From Marthasterias glacialis (taxonomy: Eukaryota; Echinodermata; Asteroidea; Forcipulatida; Asteriidae): a stretch of 64,000 bases of DNA. The stretch is taken from positions 13,899,338 to 13,963,337 of the forward strand of contig OU452234.1 in assembly GCA_911728455.2 (NCBI GenBank). Direction: 5' to 3'. Made by a program: the position numbers and the translations under genes. The notes beneath the pieces are model-generated. The model worked only from the letters and a program-made list of their open reading frames with translations, was not told the DNA's origin and did no database searches. Below are positions 23,441-36,217 of the stretch, piece after piece; the stretch's first letter is position 1, and each line of letters starts with the position of its first letter.

Positions 23441-24222
23441 TCTCGTACTCAAAAGTCCATACTCGACACCTGACTGAAAAAATGTTGGTTGGCAAAAGTA
23501 CTGGCTGCCTTCACTGAAAAAAAATAATTAAATAAATAAAATATCTTTTAGGGCAGTGTTGCTATCAAAATCCCATATTACTGATAAATTAATGTTGCGA
23601 CCCAAATCAAAAGTACACATATTCTTCATAAAAAGGGTAATTTAAATTAAACGTTTGATTAAAATGGCCAGATTTGTGCCAACCCAGTTAATTCATTTGT
23701 GATACTCGAGGCTGCCCATACAAAATGATGGCCAGTGTTTGTAAAACAAAAGAAAGGTATAATATGAAGCCCTCAAGACAGTGAACTTCACATGTCCTTG
23801 TCTGATTCCAATATTTACACATTAAAAACGATAAACACATACATTTCATTTTAACCAGACTATTTTTTCCTCACAAGCCCCCCCCCCTCCCCACCCCAAA
23901 TTTGTTTTTGCAGTATGATACAGTTATGAGATGTGCATTGCCAATATTTGTGATTCATTTTAACCCTTTAAAAATAATATACAATAATTATCTATCATTT
24001 TTTTATCATTTTAATTGGTTTTAATTTAGAGCAAGTTGTTTTGTTGTTGTTAATAATTGTACAGGTATGTGGTGCTGAGAGTATTTTTGTAAGTGGGGAA
24101 TGAGGACATTTGATATTTGCCTATAAATAAGTTGACCTTCCACTACAAACTAATCTGCTATTATATATATATATATATATATATGTACATTTAGATAGAT
24201 ATCTAACTTGTATAGTATATAT
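23441..24222. other. No gene seen; simple sequence
   Basis: Includes a C-run at 23877-23895 and (TA)n at 24161-24184. A block at 23650-23760 (AGGCTGCCCATACAAAATG) recurs near 24745 (AGGCCGCCCATACAAAATG). Confidence 0.55.
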
Positions 24223-24429
24223 TTTAAGGGATTGTACACTCATTAATTTGACCACAGAAAATATGTGTTGGGCGTTGTGCAAACCAAACACCCCAGATGT
24301 AATCTTCTGCATATAGAGTTTTTGAATTGTTTTGAAAACTTTGTTGTTAAAGTTTGCCTTAGAAACTAACTTGAGCATGCATCTTTAACAGAAGATGGTC
24401 TCAACGAAGAGTGTATTATCCCTTTAAAA
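24223..24429. mobile_element. 207-bp MITE with TTTTAA(A)GGGAT ends
   Basis: Left TTTTAAGGGATTGTACACT, right (inverted) TTTTAAAGGGATAATACACT. Non-coding. Confidence 0.72.
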
Positions 24430-25317
24430 GTTATGTGCATTAAGAAGTACTGGTAGAGTGAGTCAGAGAGAGTCATCTGACTCAGTGACTGCGGATGACA
24501 TCTACCAGTTAACCGTGTTGTTACCATGGAGCCTACTCCATGCTGTAATTAACTGTGTTAGAATTAAAATCTTTATGAACCTTTCCTTTGCAACGTCACA
24601 GCTGTGAGTTTTACCATTGATTCTTAGCATTATGGGCGGCCTTCTCTACAAAAAAGTAATAATTTATCGTTTATTACAAGAGCTATAAAATGAACAGCAT
24701 CACTGGCAAATTTGTCCAGGACCCAGTTATATTTTGTGATACTCAAGGCCGCCCATACAAAATGGTGGTAACTGTTAGTATACAAAAGAGAGTTGTTGAT
24801 TATCACTGCTGCTTGTATATATATTTATGTGGTTATGGCGGGAAAAACCAAACAGAATTGTAAAAAAAAGAAAGAATTAACACAAAGGGATGATTAACAT
24901 GTGCAATATGCTGTGTGCACGTATACTTTGATTGTAGAACGGATGTACATTGTACATGGTTTGAGTTAATCTAACAGAACATGAGTGTTTAGAGTGAGAC
25001 GAATGTGGACGTATTCAGGGTGCTCGTTTGTTTTAAATCTCTCAAGAGAACAGGCCCCAAAAAAAAGAAGAGAAAGAAAGAGAATCTCAGAGAAGCGAGA
25101 CTAGTTGGGTTGAAGAAGTCTCTGGAACTTGTTTTGTCTTCATCAGCAGAGATGAAAAGAGATGCACCCTTATATGATATTGCTGATAAGCTTTGGACTG
25201 CACTGTGTATATGCAGCATGTATTTTTTTCTGTATGGGTAATAAAAAGAGACTAGTGAGGTCAACTGTTGTTCACTTGGTGGATGATGCATTGGCAAGGG
25301 GCCTCATTTTGTAGTGT

Positions 25318-25455
25318 AGCTATCCTGTTTGGTAAGTGGTGACGATTTAGAGCCGGAAGTGCAGTGTAACGAATGCCCATGTACATTTATGTATACCATT
25401 CATTTCCATTGCACTTCCGGTTCCCAAACGTCATCACTTACCCGACAGGATAGCT
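25318..25455. mobile_element. 138-bp fold-back element
   Basis: Arms AGCTATCCTGTTTGGTAAGT and ACTTACCCGACAGGATAGCT are inverse, continuing through GAGCCGGAAGTGCA / TGCACTTCCGGTTC. Only about 50 bp lie between the arms. A partial copy is at 33448-33620. Confidence 0.82.
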
Positions 25456-27789
25456 TGCCAACAACCCCTACCCTTTCCCAGCTACAAGGGCAAGTCGGTA
25501 TAAATCAAGTAGATGTAGTTAACAATGGATGTTCAAGTTTCTGGTTAATGCAGTTTAATACTGAAGCTCCCTTTAATATCAATTGTGACACCCCAAGTAA
25601 AAATCAGGCAGTTCTTGGAATTAGTGAAATGGCATTATAAGTAAAGATATACTTGATATCAATGTGATGTGATGTCTTACACATTCTACATGTTGGAAAA
25701 TACTTAGATGGTTTAACTTAAAGGCTTAAAACAAGGTGTAATTTTAAAGCGCTTGCTCTTGTCTACATATTTGGGAGGAGCAAATAAACCCAGTATTGAG
25801 TTTTGGCAAGGAGTGGCTACTTTTGGCATGGAGCATCACAGTTGAATGTAATACGATCTAAGTTCTTTTTTTGTGAAGTATTTTTATAGGTGATACTTTT
25901 CACAATTTTAGCAAAGGTTTCCCAGAGAGTGTACACATTTTCAAGACCACTCTCCATATTCTTGAAAAAGGGATCTTTTCAATGTTTTGCAGCTTCTGTC
26001 CAGAATTTGTGATTTACTTGTTTAAAAACAACATTGTAAAATCTGACAGTCTCCCTCTCATGTTTACAGCTCACTTTCTGGGCATAATACTTCATGCGGG
26101 CAACAGAGGCAAATGCCGCACAGCTACCATCCGGCCTTAGTGCCCCTTGAAATGTTCTGATGTAGAAAGTTCAATTCCGGCAACATAGAGGTGCCAGTTG
26201 CTTTGCCCCATAGACCATGTAACCTGTGATATCACTTGGTTACAAAAAAAAAGCCACAGAGCCTAGACTTTCTGCAGGCACGCTCTTTTTTGCACAGTCC
26301 AATGGAAGAAAGCAATAAATCTTACATTTTATAGAGATTGCACTGTACGATTTTTTTTATCAACTTTTGATATGTTGAAAGGGGGCACGTGTCAAAACTC
26401 GTTCAGCTGTTACTTTTCATAACTCTTCAAGTTATGTGGAAACTATGATTTCCCATATGGCCAGTGTATAGTATCTTGCCTGCCAGAAAGGCCCCGGAAT
26501 GTACCAGGTCACAAACATTACAGGGTCTATACATTCATAAGAGTGAGGTGTCACTATTTGGCCCAACTCTCCACGCTACTGTGAGTGAATTGGTAAACGG
26601 GGACTGTCAGATTCTTAGACGAGGATGTCATGAAATATATCATTTTACAATATTATGTTTGTAACATCATGTGCAGAATTTCCCATCAATTTTCACAAAT
26701 TTAATCATTCTCATAATTCATTTCCAAAATCTGCGCAACACTAAAGATCAGAGGCTTTTTGTTTTATTCATTATGCAAGTTTTAAAATGTACATTTCCCC
26801 CAAGATTCCTAACTCCTTTTCACTATTATCTTGTATTTTTTTATTTTTTTTATTTAATGATTTGTCCATTTGGTAACGGATCCATGCTTTTATGTAAAGT
26901 TTAAAATAATTGTAAGTCAATATTAGTGGAGATATACATCAATGCTTTGAGACACCTCTGGATTAGCCCACCTAACTAAACTGTGATGGAGTCGGAAATT
27001 ATTTTTCAATAAATCAAGATGATGTAAGAACCCATTTTGTTAATGTACTCAAATGCATGTAAACATATTTATTAAGTGGCTCGACTGTTAGAATGTGTAA
27101 AAGGTGAGAAATTCTAAATAAATTGTTAACTTAAATTAGAATTACCTGTTGCGAACTGCTCACCAACCAAAGTGAACTAATGATATAAATGCAAAATATT
27201 GTTAAAGGTAGAATACAGGATTGGTGTTCATCATTTTTTTTTAAACTAGTATTATTAGTATCTGTCTGAAAGCTTACTGAGTATTAAGTTCATATCAGTA
27301 TCAATCTTCAATAGAAATATTTCTGTCCGAAATGCTGTCAAAGTTGAGAAAATAGAATTTGAAAACCCTCATTTTGATTTCGGTTGTAACAATAGGAATT
27401 AAGGACAATGTGTTTACATGCTGAAAAGCGTGCGCGGTTTTCACTTTTCTCCCGACTCGGACGACGGATTGAGCCCAAATTTTCACCGGTTTTTTGTCCA
27501 TACATCGAATCACACAGAGTACGTACACTGCACTGTATCAGTTTTACCAATCCTATATTATTTTTACCTTTAATGGCTTTACGTTTCGACCCCAGCTGAG
27601 TCTTTCTCAAGACTTTGAAAGAGACTCTACTAGGGTCGAAATATGAGTCCATTAACAACGTTTTGCTTCTGTATACGTATACTTATATTTCTTCTTTTTC
27701 TTAATAATTTATTTTTAGTATCATTTTGGGAGTTTTTTAATCCTCTGAAACACAAAAATTATTGAAAAAATACAACATGTTCGGCAAAC
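25456..27789. other. No gene seen
   Basis: About 2.3 kb. The minus strand of 25880-26210 has a broken frame (FYNVVFKQVNHKFWTEAAKH) with stops that I cannot assign. At 27580-27650 a CGACCCTAGTAGAGTCT/AGTCTTTCTC-type inverted pair flanks CTCAAGACTTTGAAAG. No supported gene. Confidence 0.45.
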
Positions 27790-27802
27790 TGTTATCAACG
27801 CT

Positions 27803-27997
27803 AATAAGGAACTATAATTAAATAGTAAACTTGCGGGTACAACCATGTATGAAAACTCTTTTAGAAAGAAGTGGTGGCTCTGAAAAGAGCCGTTGATGGG
27901 GTCTCGACGTTTCGAACAGTATACTCTGTTCGTCTTCCTATTTAATTATAGTTCCTTATTACTTTTCACACCATGCAAAGCTTCAAACATCACTTTT
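27803..27997 (-). mobile_element. TSD-flanked fold-back carrying a histone-type stem-loop
   Basis: Perfect 23-bp inverted arms (27803-27825, 27938-27960) start AATAAGGAACTATAATTAAA. Direct repeats TGTTATCAACGCT at 27790-27802 and 27998-28010 look like a 13-bp target duplication. The minus strand reads GTTCGAAACGTCGAGACC, then the stem-loop at 27876-27891. The element class is unknown to me; short Penelope-like ends are one possibility. Confidence 0.65.
27876..27891 (-). terminator. Histone-mRNA-type 3' stem-loop
   Basis: Minus strand GGCTCTTTTCAGAGCC is an exact match to the metazoan histone 3' end hairpin, preceded by AAC and followed by ACCA, as in real histone messages. No histone reading frame lies upstream on this strand, so processing function is unproven. 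Confidence 0.5.
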
Positions 27998-28010
27998 TGT
28001 TATCAACGCT

Positions 28011-30597
28011 GTTTTCATTTAATAAAAGAAATGTGTTTCATTTTTATTCTAAACCAGGCAATCAATTGTCTGAAAAGAAAACAATTACTGATAGTATAAC
28101 GAATACTTCCAAACAGAATCAATTGAATTATTACAAAATGATGAAAGTGATGGTGTAATAAATAAAATGTGTATCTTTTTGAAATGATTTTGTCATACCT
28201 TTTGTGACTTTGTGAATAGATGACTGTCTTAATGCAAGAAGAATGCAATTTCTATGGGCCTATGCAATGGACAGCTGAAAATCGAAATGAATAAGCAAAT
28301 GGGTAACTTTAACTGCTACTATTTTTTTCTCGACTTCGACATTACAGACGGAAATTTCTCTTGAGGGTTGGTACCGGTATGAACTTTTAAAACGGTGAGC
28401 TTTCAGATTGAAATTAGTTGTTTGACCCTTGACCACATGGGGTCACTTGATAACAGTTTACCCCTGTCCCAATGCACTCGCATGTCATAATGGGACCAAT
28501 GCATATATACAAGCATAAATAATGTCCTTTCTCTATGCTACAAGCTAGCTTCACAAATGGATCCCTCAACAATGACACCTTTGTTTTGCATTTAATTCTT
28601 CAAATCTATTTTAGGGGAGTATATGTGTACAGGTGAATCTGTCTGTTCCGGTCTTGACGACACCTATGACAGCCGCGACTAAATTTAGGTACATGCCTAT
28701 GTCACGAGGTGGCAGACAACTGCTATATTATACAAACTGTTTATTGGTTATACTTATATGCTTTTATTTGAGATACCTTAAGACTTATTAGAAAATGGGC
28801 ATTTTTTCCAAAGTCTTGATTTTGTTTTCAAATTTGACCAATTTTGGCAACAATTTTGTGGCCATCTGGAATTTGGTGCATGGATAGCAAAACCAAATGC
28901 TAGAGGTTAAAAAACAAAGATCTAATTGTTTCACTTATGCCTTTATCACAATTTTTGGTTAACATACAATTTTCGCAAGTTTGAACACTTTTTTAGCCGC
29001 CATTTTAAATTGAAACATGATAGCACAAAATGGATATCAGAAATGAATGTGTTAGGGTAACAAATATACAACTAACATTTGTATTCATGCTATAATTATG
29101 TTATTTGGCTGAAATATGACTTTTTCCAATTCTGACTATTTATGGCGGCCACTGGCCGCCATCTTGAATATCTCTAGAGCATCGGGTTTTTTTTTTTCGT
29201 TTTTTTTCTTCTTTTTTCCCCCCACTGTTAACACCCCAGTTGTTTTTAACGACCCTTACAAGACACCCCAAATCGTTGGTGTGGGTTTGTTCTGCGGGGA
29301 TGCACTGGGAATCTCCCTTACATTCTTGACTATTTTTTGAACTTGTACTTTTTGTATCGATCTCTTTTGATTGATATTGTCGTCATTGTTTTGCTGCTGC
29401 GCAAAATAAACGAGCCTTGAACCTTCAAACTATTGTTCATAAAGCTCAGCTGACAGAATGAAGATTTTCGAAAGTTATCTTTTGATAACTACTCGTCATG
29501 CCAGTTGAGCTTTGGAGCGGGAACGGAGGATCGAGTGCAGCATTATTGTGTTGAAGTAGTGGTTTGTTTTTTTGCGAATTAAAGTTAACTAGAATCAGAA
29601 GCTTTGAGGCACTGGACACCTCCTGTTTCCACTAATGCTTTTAGACGTACTTCTTGTATTGTCCATAATAAAAGCCCCATGAGCGTATGGGGACATACGG
29701 AGTTAAGGGGTACAGGAGGGTTGATTTGCCTGAAATTTTACACATTAAACAAACACAGGTACCAACTTCTATTAAAAAGGCTTTCCATTCTGTTTTTCTT
29801 CTTGCTTTGCCCGAAATTTTCCCACTGTTTGGCCCCCTGCCCTCTGACCCGTTACCCTATAAAGAGTGGGCATAACATTGGTGAGATTAAAACGCTCACA
29901 GATTTCACACAATTTAAAATAAAGATGGTCATGGAGGAAAACTTCCCTTGAAATATTTTTGCCCGAAATGCTATATTATACGGTTTTTTCTGTGAGTAAC
30001 AGTTTGCTATGTAATTTTAATATTCTTATTTTATATTGTGAGCATGCTCGACAAAGCAAATTTACTATTTTTTTGACGAACAAATTGAATTGAATACAGT
30101 TTTTGAGAAATGAGTAAAACATGTGTAGTTTTGATCTCGCATGTCTGAAATCCGATGTTTGAAAACAGTGAAAACAATGCTATAGGGGGTTTCCCCACTA
30201 TTTTACCCGTGACTTTGATGACCGATTGAGCTTAAACTTCCACAGGTTTGTTATTTCATGTTGGGTTACACAAAGTGCGGATACTGGTCGTTCACTCTTA
30301 CCAAGCCGCGTGTTTTAAATCTTGATAAGAAAACAGCTAGTGGTAAGAAAACATGAGTAAGTATTTCCTTTTGCCTGTACAAACAAGACACGTCCAAATG
30401 ATTCCAAATGATGTTGAGACAATAGGCCTACTCGGGTACTTTCCATAACATCATGGATGGTACTCTTCTTTCCTGGTATGTTATCAGTGGAAATTGATGG
30501 ATTATCTAAAAGCTTACTTGATGAAAAGCGATTTGTAATTACTTTTCCTGGTGTATAGTTTGTTGTGAAATATACTGGTATCTTTAGGCGAGTTCCG
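28011..30597. other. No gene seen
   Basis: About 2.6 kb of AT-rich sequence. Around 29340-29435 an end CAAAATAAACGAGCCTTGAA resembles a LINE 3' terminus. 30200-30290 (GATGACCGATTGAGCTTAAA, CACAGGTTTGTTATTTCATG) is a fragment of an abundant echinoderm-type MITE also glimpsed at 27450 and 34400. Confidence 0.45.
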
Positions 30598-30759
30598 TAT
30601 AGACCGTTCCGGCTTCGGCAACAAGCCCCGCCCACACACCTTAGTTTATGTACGTTTACGCTGCACGTGTGACCGTGTTTGACCGAGGTCACATGACCAA
30701 AAGGCGTGATCCAATTGGTCAATGCCCACAGTTTGATTGACAGGCCGGAACTGTCTATA
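30598..30759. mobile_element. 162-bp MITE with TATAGACCGTTCCGGC ends
   Basis: Left TATAGACCGTTCCGGC, right (inverted) TATAGACAGTTCCGGC. TA at both ends. Contains AAGCCCCGCCC and CCAATTGG. A minus-strand ORF across it (30315-30797) is incidental. Confidence 0.82.
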
Positions 30760-30823
30760 GGCAATCTCCACTGAACTATTTCATCACCCTTGACCACTCA
30801 ATTACAAAAAAAACTAAACTAAA

Positions 30824-30900
30824 CAAACAACAACAGCAGCGACGACGACGACAACGACAACGACAGACAACAACGACGACGACGATGACAACAAATAAAT
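30824..30900. repeat. (CAA/CGA)n microsatellite
   Basis: Interrupted trinucleotide run of CAA, CGA and CAG units followed by (AAAT)n. Confidence 0.8.
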
Positions 30901-31859
30901 AAATAATTAATTAAAAACGTTGAAAACCCTGTTCTATAATAATAACTATTAATCAAGTGATACACATGAAAAGATGGCGGCTCATTACAAATAAAATATC
31001 AATCCGCGTTTTCTCGAGTTCTATGATGTCGACCTAGAGAAGTTATGAGGTGTATCTTTAAACATGGATTATTTCGAGTGGAAGATGACAAACTATAGTT
31101 CCTTGGCTTCGCCTCGGGAACTAGTTTGTCAACTTTCAATACCTCGGGAAGCTAATTTCGACTGTCCACCCAATTAGTACACTGTTTGTTTGTTTTATAT
31201 GGGGTGGGGGTGATCAGTTTTCACTCTGAGCTCATCGATTATAAAGTTCATACCCGTACCAATCGTCAAGAGAAATATTTTGCTGAATACATTTTTACCG
31301 TTTTCTCGCAAATGAAACAACGAAAATAATGAGCTGACATTTTCACTGGTTGGTTTTATTATAAATATCTTGATCTGTGCAAAGAATGAAAGAATTTACA
31401 GTCAGTTTACGTTGAGCTGGGGCCTTAAGGCCTAATTAAATCCCCAAAATATGTAGCCCCAATTAGCCATTTTTCGTTGCTTTCACTAAAACATGACCAA
31501 ACAGTGGGTCAATTTGTTGTGAAAAGTGTGGGGGGGGGGGGGGGGGGTGGTCATGGGAAAAAGGAATAATGCTGAGATCACGAGCAAAGGGGCATGGGGA
31601 AGGTTACATGTAAATCCACAGCAGATGTTCGATTGCATTATGGATGCCCTCTGTGTTGTTAATGTTCTACCTAGTTTGTTCAAATAATTACAGAAAACAT
31701 TTCTTTTCAGCTTTTCAGCATAGTACATCCATTAAACATTGTCAAGTAACCCGTACCAACCTCAATTTGTCACAGCGGAGCTGTTTGGTGGGTATAGTTA
31801 AGTTACGTAAAGTTCGTGTAAATGACCGTCTACTCACTGTTTACACGTACAGTGGTATA

Positions 31860-31968
31860 TTTCACAAAACTAGTCTTAACTTAGGACTATTCCTCACTTA
31901 TGACTAGTCTTACATAACTAGTTACTCGTCCTAACTCGAAATAAGACTAGTCCTAGCGCTTTGTGAAA
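31860..31968. mobile_element. ~109-bp fold-back MITE, TTTCACAAA ends
   Basis: TTTCACAAA and TTTGTGAAA termini, with GACTAGTC/CTTAAC/TAACTCG inverted blocks between. A related element is at 41972-42075. This small element type is common in marine deuterostome DNA. Confidence 0.7.
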
Positions 31969-32673
31969 TCCATCCCTGGTGCCGTGTATACGGGCGTGTA
32001 CAGACGTGGGTGTTGTGTTGATAGGGATTTGTAGAAATGTTTTATTAATTTACTAAGCTATCAGGTGCTTTTTCAGTGAAAACCACCAATTTGTGTTTTT
32101 TAAAGACCAAAAATCTGGGGGAATGATCCCATGGATCCTATGGATCATCCCTTTGGATAAAAAGTGGGGGGATATATCCCCCGGTATTTACGCCCATGTG
32201 ACCAAAGCATAGTTGTTTTTGTAATAATTATTACTGTGTTTCTTGAAAACTACAGATCTTCAAAGCCAATCAATCAATTTTGCAATGGGTTTTTAGTTAA
32301 TAATAGTAGCTTAGAATACAAGTGTTTTCCGCCATCTGGTCCAAAACCAGCTAAAAGAATTGTCAATAATAATAATATTAATAATAATATAAACAAATTT
32401 AAGAACTTAAAAATAAGAAACATTTCCCCAAATCCCAGATTAGTCTGAGAAAATAGTCGTTTGTCAATAATAAAACATGGCAAGAGTTGCAAAAAATGTA
32501 TTTGTCACCGTGTTCCACGGTTAGCCAATACGAAACTGTTTTTCTTTTCATTTCGAGCATGAGACATTCCAGGAAGATTTTGTCAGCTAAACTTCCCGTT
32601 ACACTGCTTCCCGTTGTTGCTCATAACAAAAGTGCATTCGGTTCCCTCAGCCTACTGATGTGTATTATGTAAG

Positions 32674-33300
32674 TTAACTCTATCAGGACCGGGCTTTTTT
32701 TTTGGATGTACGGGTGGGGGGGGGGGGGGGGGCACCGGGGGGGGGGGCACATCGTGCTCCCCTCCGTATTTTCCAAAGTGTTCGACCAATTTTGATGAAA
32801 CTTGCCACAAATGTTCAAAAAAATGACGTCAAAAAAAAAAATCAAAAATCGTCACTAGAGTGCGTTTTAAACTGTTTGTTGCCCATTTGTGGTAAACATC
32901 GTGTTTTCCCATATAACTGCTGTATTTTTCGTCCGAATGTTTTGAAACTTGGCAAACTTGTAGGCCTATTTTTTTTAAAAGATCGATGTTATGCGAACCT
33001 AATTTAGTTACTGGAGTCACCTTTCGGTCGTTATTATCCATTAATTTATCCAGTTTTTTTGGGAAAAAAAGAAGTTCCTTTGCGCTTTTTCATTTAAGAA
33101 TCAAAATGGCCGCCGCCCAAAGGCCCATGGAGAAATATTAAGGCTTGGTTGACAAATCTCAATATTTTTTGGGGTCTGAAAAGTAAGAAATTAGCATGTT
33201 GAAAAATATTATATTGTTAAAAAAACTTGATATAATTTGACCTCCCTTATTGCACAGATTGAAAACACAAAATCCAAGATGGTCGCAAAAAATAGCCTTA
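32674..33300 (+). mobile_element. Truncated relative of the 36901-37768 TTAA element
   Basis: Starts TTAACTCTATCAGGACCGGG, continues through a G-run (32707-32750), TGATGAAACTTGCCAC, GGAGTCACCTTTCGG and AAAGTAAGAAATTAGCATGT. The same order occurs inverted in 37768-36905. The distal TTAA end is not found. A 32-base A-run follows at 33342-33373. Confidence 0.7.
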
Positions 33301-33337
33301 CCGGTAGTCTTGCTTGGTGCAGGGTTTTCTTGCGTTG

Positions 33338-33379
<42 letters not shown>

Positions 33380-33447
33380 CTTTCGGGTTAACATTTAGTT
33401 GGGGTGCATTTTCAAGAAGTAAATATTTAGCCTTCTAAATAATTTAG

Positions 33448-33620
33448 CCTATCCTGTTGGTAAGTAATGACATTTTAAAGCTGGGAGTACAGAGTAACGA
33501 ATGTTCATGGACATGTATGTATATAGCATTCGTTTATAAATATCGTGTTTTTACCTCAATAGATGAATATAATCAAAACGTTGTATTTGAAACGCGCAAT
33601 TATCCCTGCCAACAACCCTA
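33448..33620. mobile_element. Partial copy of the 25318-25455 fold-back
   Basis: CTATCCTGTTGGTAAGTAAT and AGTAACGAATG match the left half of the element at 25318. The right half is replaced, but CCTGCCAACAACCCTAC resembles that element's right flank. Confidence 0.5.
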
Positions 33621-33963
33621 CGTAAAAAAAGATGTGCACGGCGGCTAGGCACCCGCTGCTGGTACACAGAAGTCAACTTTATTACGTCATTTCGCCACAT
33701 TAATTTTTGTCTCTGTGTTAGAAAGGCAACCGGCTGAAATTGAACAGACAGCGCGCGGAGTTTATTTACACAAACAAACAATCATTTTTTAAATTACTAT
33801 TACTCTGTCATTATTCGTTGATGGATTTTTTCGTTCGATAACTCATGTGATGACGTTGGTCATCATACAAAAATAGCAAATCAACATTTGGATTCATTTT
33901 TCAAGGTATCGGCTTGAACACGTATAATCGTTAACTTTAAGTACACCATAACCACTCAGCGGA

Positions 33964-34215
33964 GATCCAAACTTTAAAGCCCCGCCCCCACACGTATTGA
34001 CCAACCACAGCCTTGGGTACGCCACCGAAAGTCCGACACGATAAAATCCTATTTGAAAATGTAAACATGCGTACGCGTACTTACAGCGCGCGCGTTCATG
34101 TCGTGCAGTGTGGCATTTGAAGAGACGCCCACTGTGCAGCCCACATGTACAGAGGTGAAGTAGCCAATGTTGTGATTAGTCAATAAGTCCAAGGGGCGGG
34201 GCTTAAGGGATCGTT
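33964..34215. mobile_element. ~250-bp MITE with AAGCCCCGCCCC ends
   Basis: Left GATCCAAACTTTAAAGCCCC, right (inverted) GATCCCTTAAGCCCCGCCCC. The inner parts TTGACCAACCAC / GTGATTAGTCAA are also inverted. 34216-34904 to its right holds no gene that I can support. Confidence 0.7.
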
Positions 34216-34904
34216 CTATTTTTCAATATTTACCGAGATAATCCTCCGTAACTCATAAAGAGATTATTCGCACAAAAAGGTGGACGGCATTAATTGTTTC
34301 TTCAGCGGAATAGAGTGATATAAAAGGCTGTACTTGGTCAAAGCACGTGGTCAACATAGGTAATTGTCCTAGACCATCATTTGCATTTTATGTTCCCAAC
34401 ATATACATGAAATAACAAACCTGTGGAAATTTAAACTTATTCAATCAATAGTGTCACGAGAAAATAGTGAAAACCGAAAAAAAGTTCCGAAATCACCATT
34501 GGTAAACTTATATAGCGCCCTCTTTTGATTGATTCAGTTGACGAGGCTGACAGGACGTGGTAGAACATTAGTTTTTCACCCTCCAGAAAACGCCATAAAT
34601 TATTTTGTATATAAATGGACACAGTTTCACCCATTGTAATAGGCAAGGCATCAGTTGGAGCAAGCATAAAGGGCTTTGAATCAATATAGGTGTGTACATT
34701 TGTTCACTTTTATGCCCGTATTCGGAGTGTTTGAAACTCACGTGAGACCCAGTTCTGTTAGTGTTCGAAAATTACGTGAATTAACGTTTAACCGTTTAGT
34801 CACTATACTGGACCGCCCCAGCCGCCCAAAGCGAAACATGGCACTATGCGGTAGGAGGGAGCATTCATCAGCTTATGTTTGGGGGTAAACATAACATAAC
34901 AATC

Positions 34905-35880
34905 AAAATCAAAACAGGCTATAGTCATTGTCACGCTTTGGCCAATTCAATGGCATTTTTTTAAAAATTAATTTCATATAGCTCATTATTACTTTCCCCT
35001 CTTTAAAGTTGACCTGTTAACGCTAATTCTGAAATACATTTACCAACGTCAAGCTCTTTGAACCAAAACGGTCATTTTCCTTCATCATGATGACACTAAA
35101 AACAATCATGCCTTTAGCAATAAAAGCAAGGACTCCAGGTAAAGCCTTCAAAAAAATATTAGCCTTTAATTATGTTCATTTTAATCTGCTCATAAAAAAA
35201 ATAATCGCGATAGAAATAACCAGTAATCGTCAAAAAAGGGCAATTATTGCTCCCTTGTGAGTTATTACTTCCGAACTTGAATTAATTTGTTACTCAATAA
35301 CAATGTAAACGAAAAGAAGGAAAATTTTACGAAGGAGTGATGTATTTATTTTAAACCGCAAGTCTGTTATACTTCAAGGTTCTTGCAAACTACCCTACCT
35401 CTTTTCAGCCGCCTCGGGCGGAGCGGAGACCACCGCCCTAACTAATTTTAGGGGGGGGGGGGCACCATTTTTCCTAGGGGGCACTTTTGGCCATTGAAAA
35501 CTGCAGTTTCTGTTTGTATTTTTCCTAAACAAGCCCCCTTTCAGCGTTTTCTGACGTGTTGAGTTAAAATAAAATACATTCTGCGTGTAAATAATTAAAA
35601 ATAGTTCTAAAAACATGGTCATAAAATGTAGCAATTTAATCTTGTAATTAATCTCAAAAGTCCAGATTTCAAAAGGGGGCACCGGGGGGGGGGGGCACAG
35701 ACTTCAGTTGGGGGCGCGTGCCCCCTTGCCCCCCCCCCCCTTAGTTACGCCACTGGCAGAGACTAGAGGGTCAGAAGATATAAACTGTAGCAAAAACGAC
35801 AATATTTCAAAAGAGAATTGTTTCAAGGGAAGTTTTGCATCATGACCATCTTTATACCACGTCAGTAATGTGCAAACCTG
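34905..35880 (+). repeat. Dispersed repeat family X, copy 2, split by a hAT-like element
   Basis: Same order of blocks as 5535-6410, including GTTAACGCTAATTCTGA and CATGCCTTTAGCAATAA, up to GCCTCGGGCGGAGCGGAGAC at 35430. It resumes with TAGAGGGTCAGAA after the inserted element. Confidence 0.72.
35431..35755. mobile_element. hAT-like MITE, 325 bp, 8-bp TSD
   Basis: The right end (inverted) is CAGTGGCGTAACTAAGGGGG, the left CACCGCCCTAACTAATTTTA followed by a G-run. Flanked by GCGGAGAC (35423-35430) and GCAGAGAC (35756-35763), an 8-bp duplication with one mismatch. A CAGTGGCG start and 8-bp TSD fit the hAT superfamily. Its insertion site is the repeat X copy, so the age order is clear. Confidence 0.85.
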
Positions 35881-36178
35881 ACTATAACCATTTATTTGTC
35901 AATACTACCACCGTTGTGAACACCCTCACTGAAAAGAAAGGAATAAAAGAAAGAAACAACAATTACGCTCTGGTTGAAAAACAATAATACTTCCATTATC
36001 GTTGGCCATTTTCTTTGACAAACTACTACATTATACATATTATTTTAGCTTTACTTTCAACAACAGAAAAGACTTGAAAGTAAGTTATTTTTCGAGAAAA
36101 ACAAAAAAACAAATCCCAGCACGATCCCTTTCTTGCACATTTGAGGACATGGAATCTCTTCCCAAAACCTTGGACAGC

Positions 36179-36184
36179 TTTATT
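36179..36184 (-). terminator. Candidate P450 poly(A) signal
   Basis: AATAAA on the minus strand, 33 bases after the P450 stop codon. Confidence 0.35.
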
Positions 36185-36217
36185 GATCTTCTCACGGATG
36201 ATTTGGGGACTGGAAGT

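Noticed and set aside
25005..25241. 78-residue plus-strand ORF with a KKKKRKK block and hydrophobic end
   Set aside because: Looks vaguely like a small tail-anchored protein, but there is no family match, no neighbouring exon and no conserved splice context.
27430..27600. Hammerhead-like motif near CGAAACG
   Set aside because: GAAAC occurs, but the required CUGANGA core is not present at a fitting distance, so no ribozyme is claimed.
30315..30797. 160-residue minus-strand ORF
   Set aside because: Its upstream half is the MITE at 30598-30759; composition is not protein-like.
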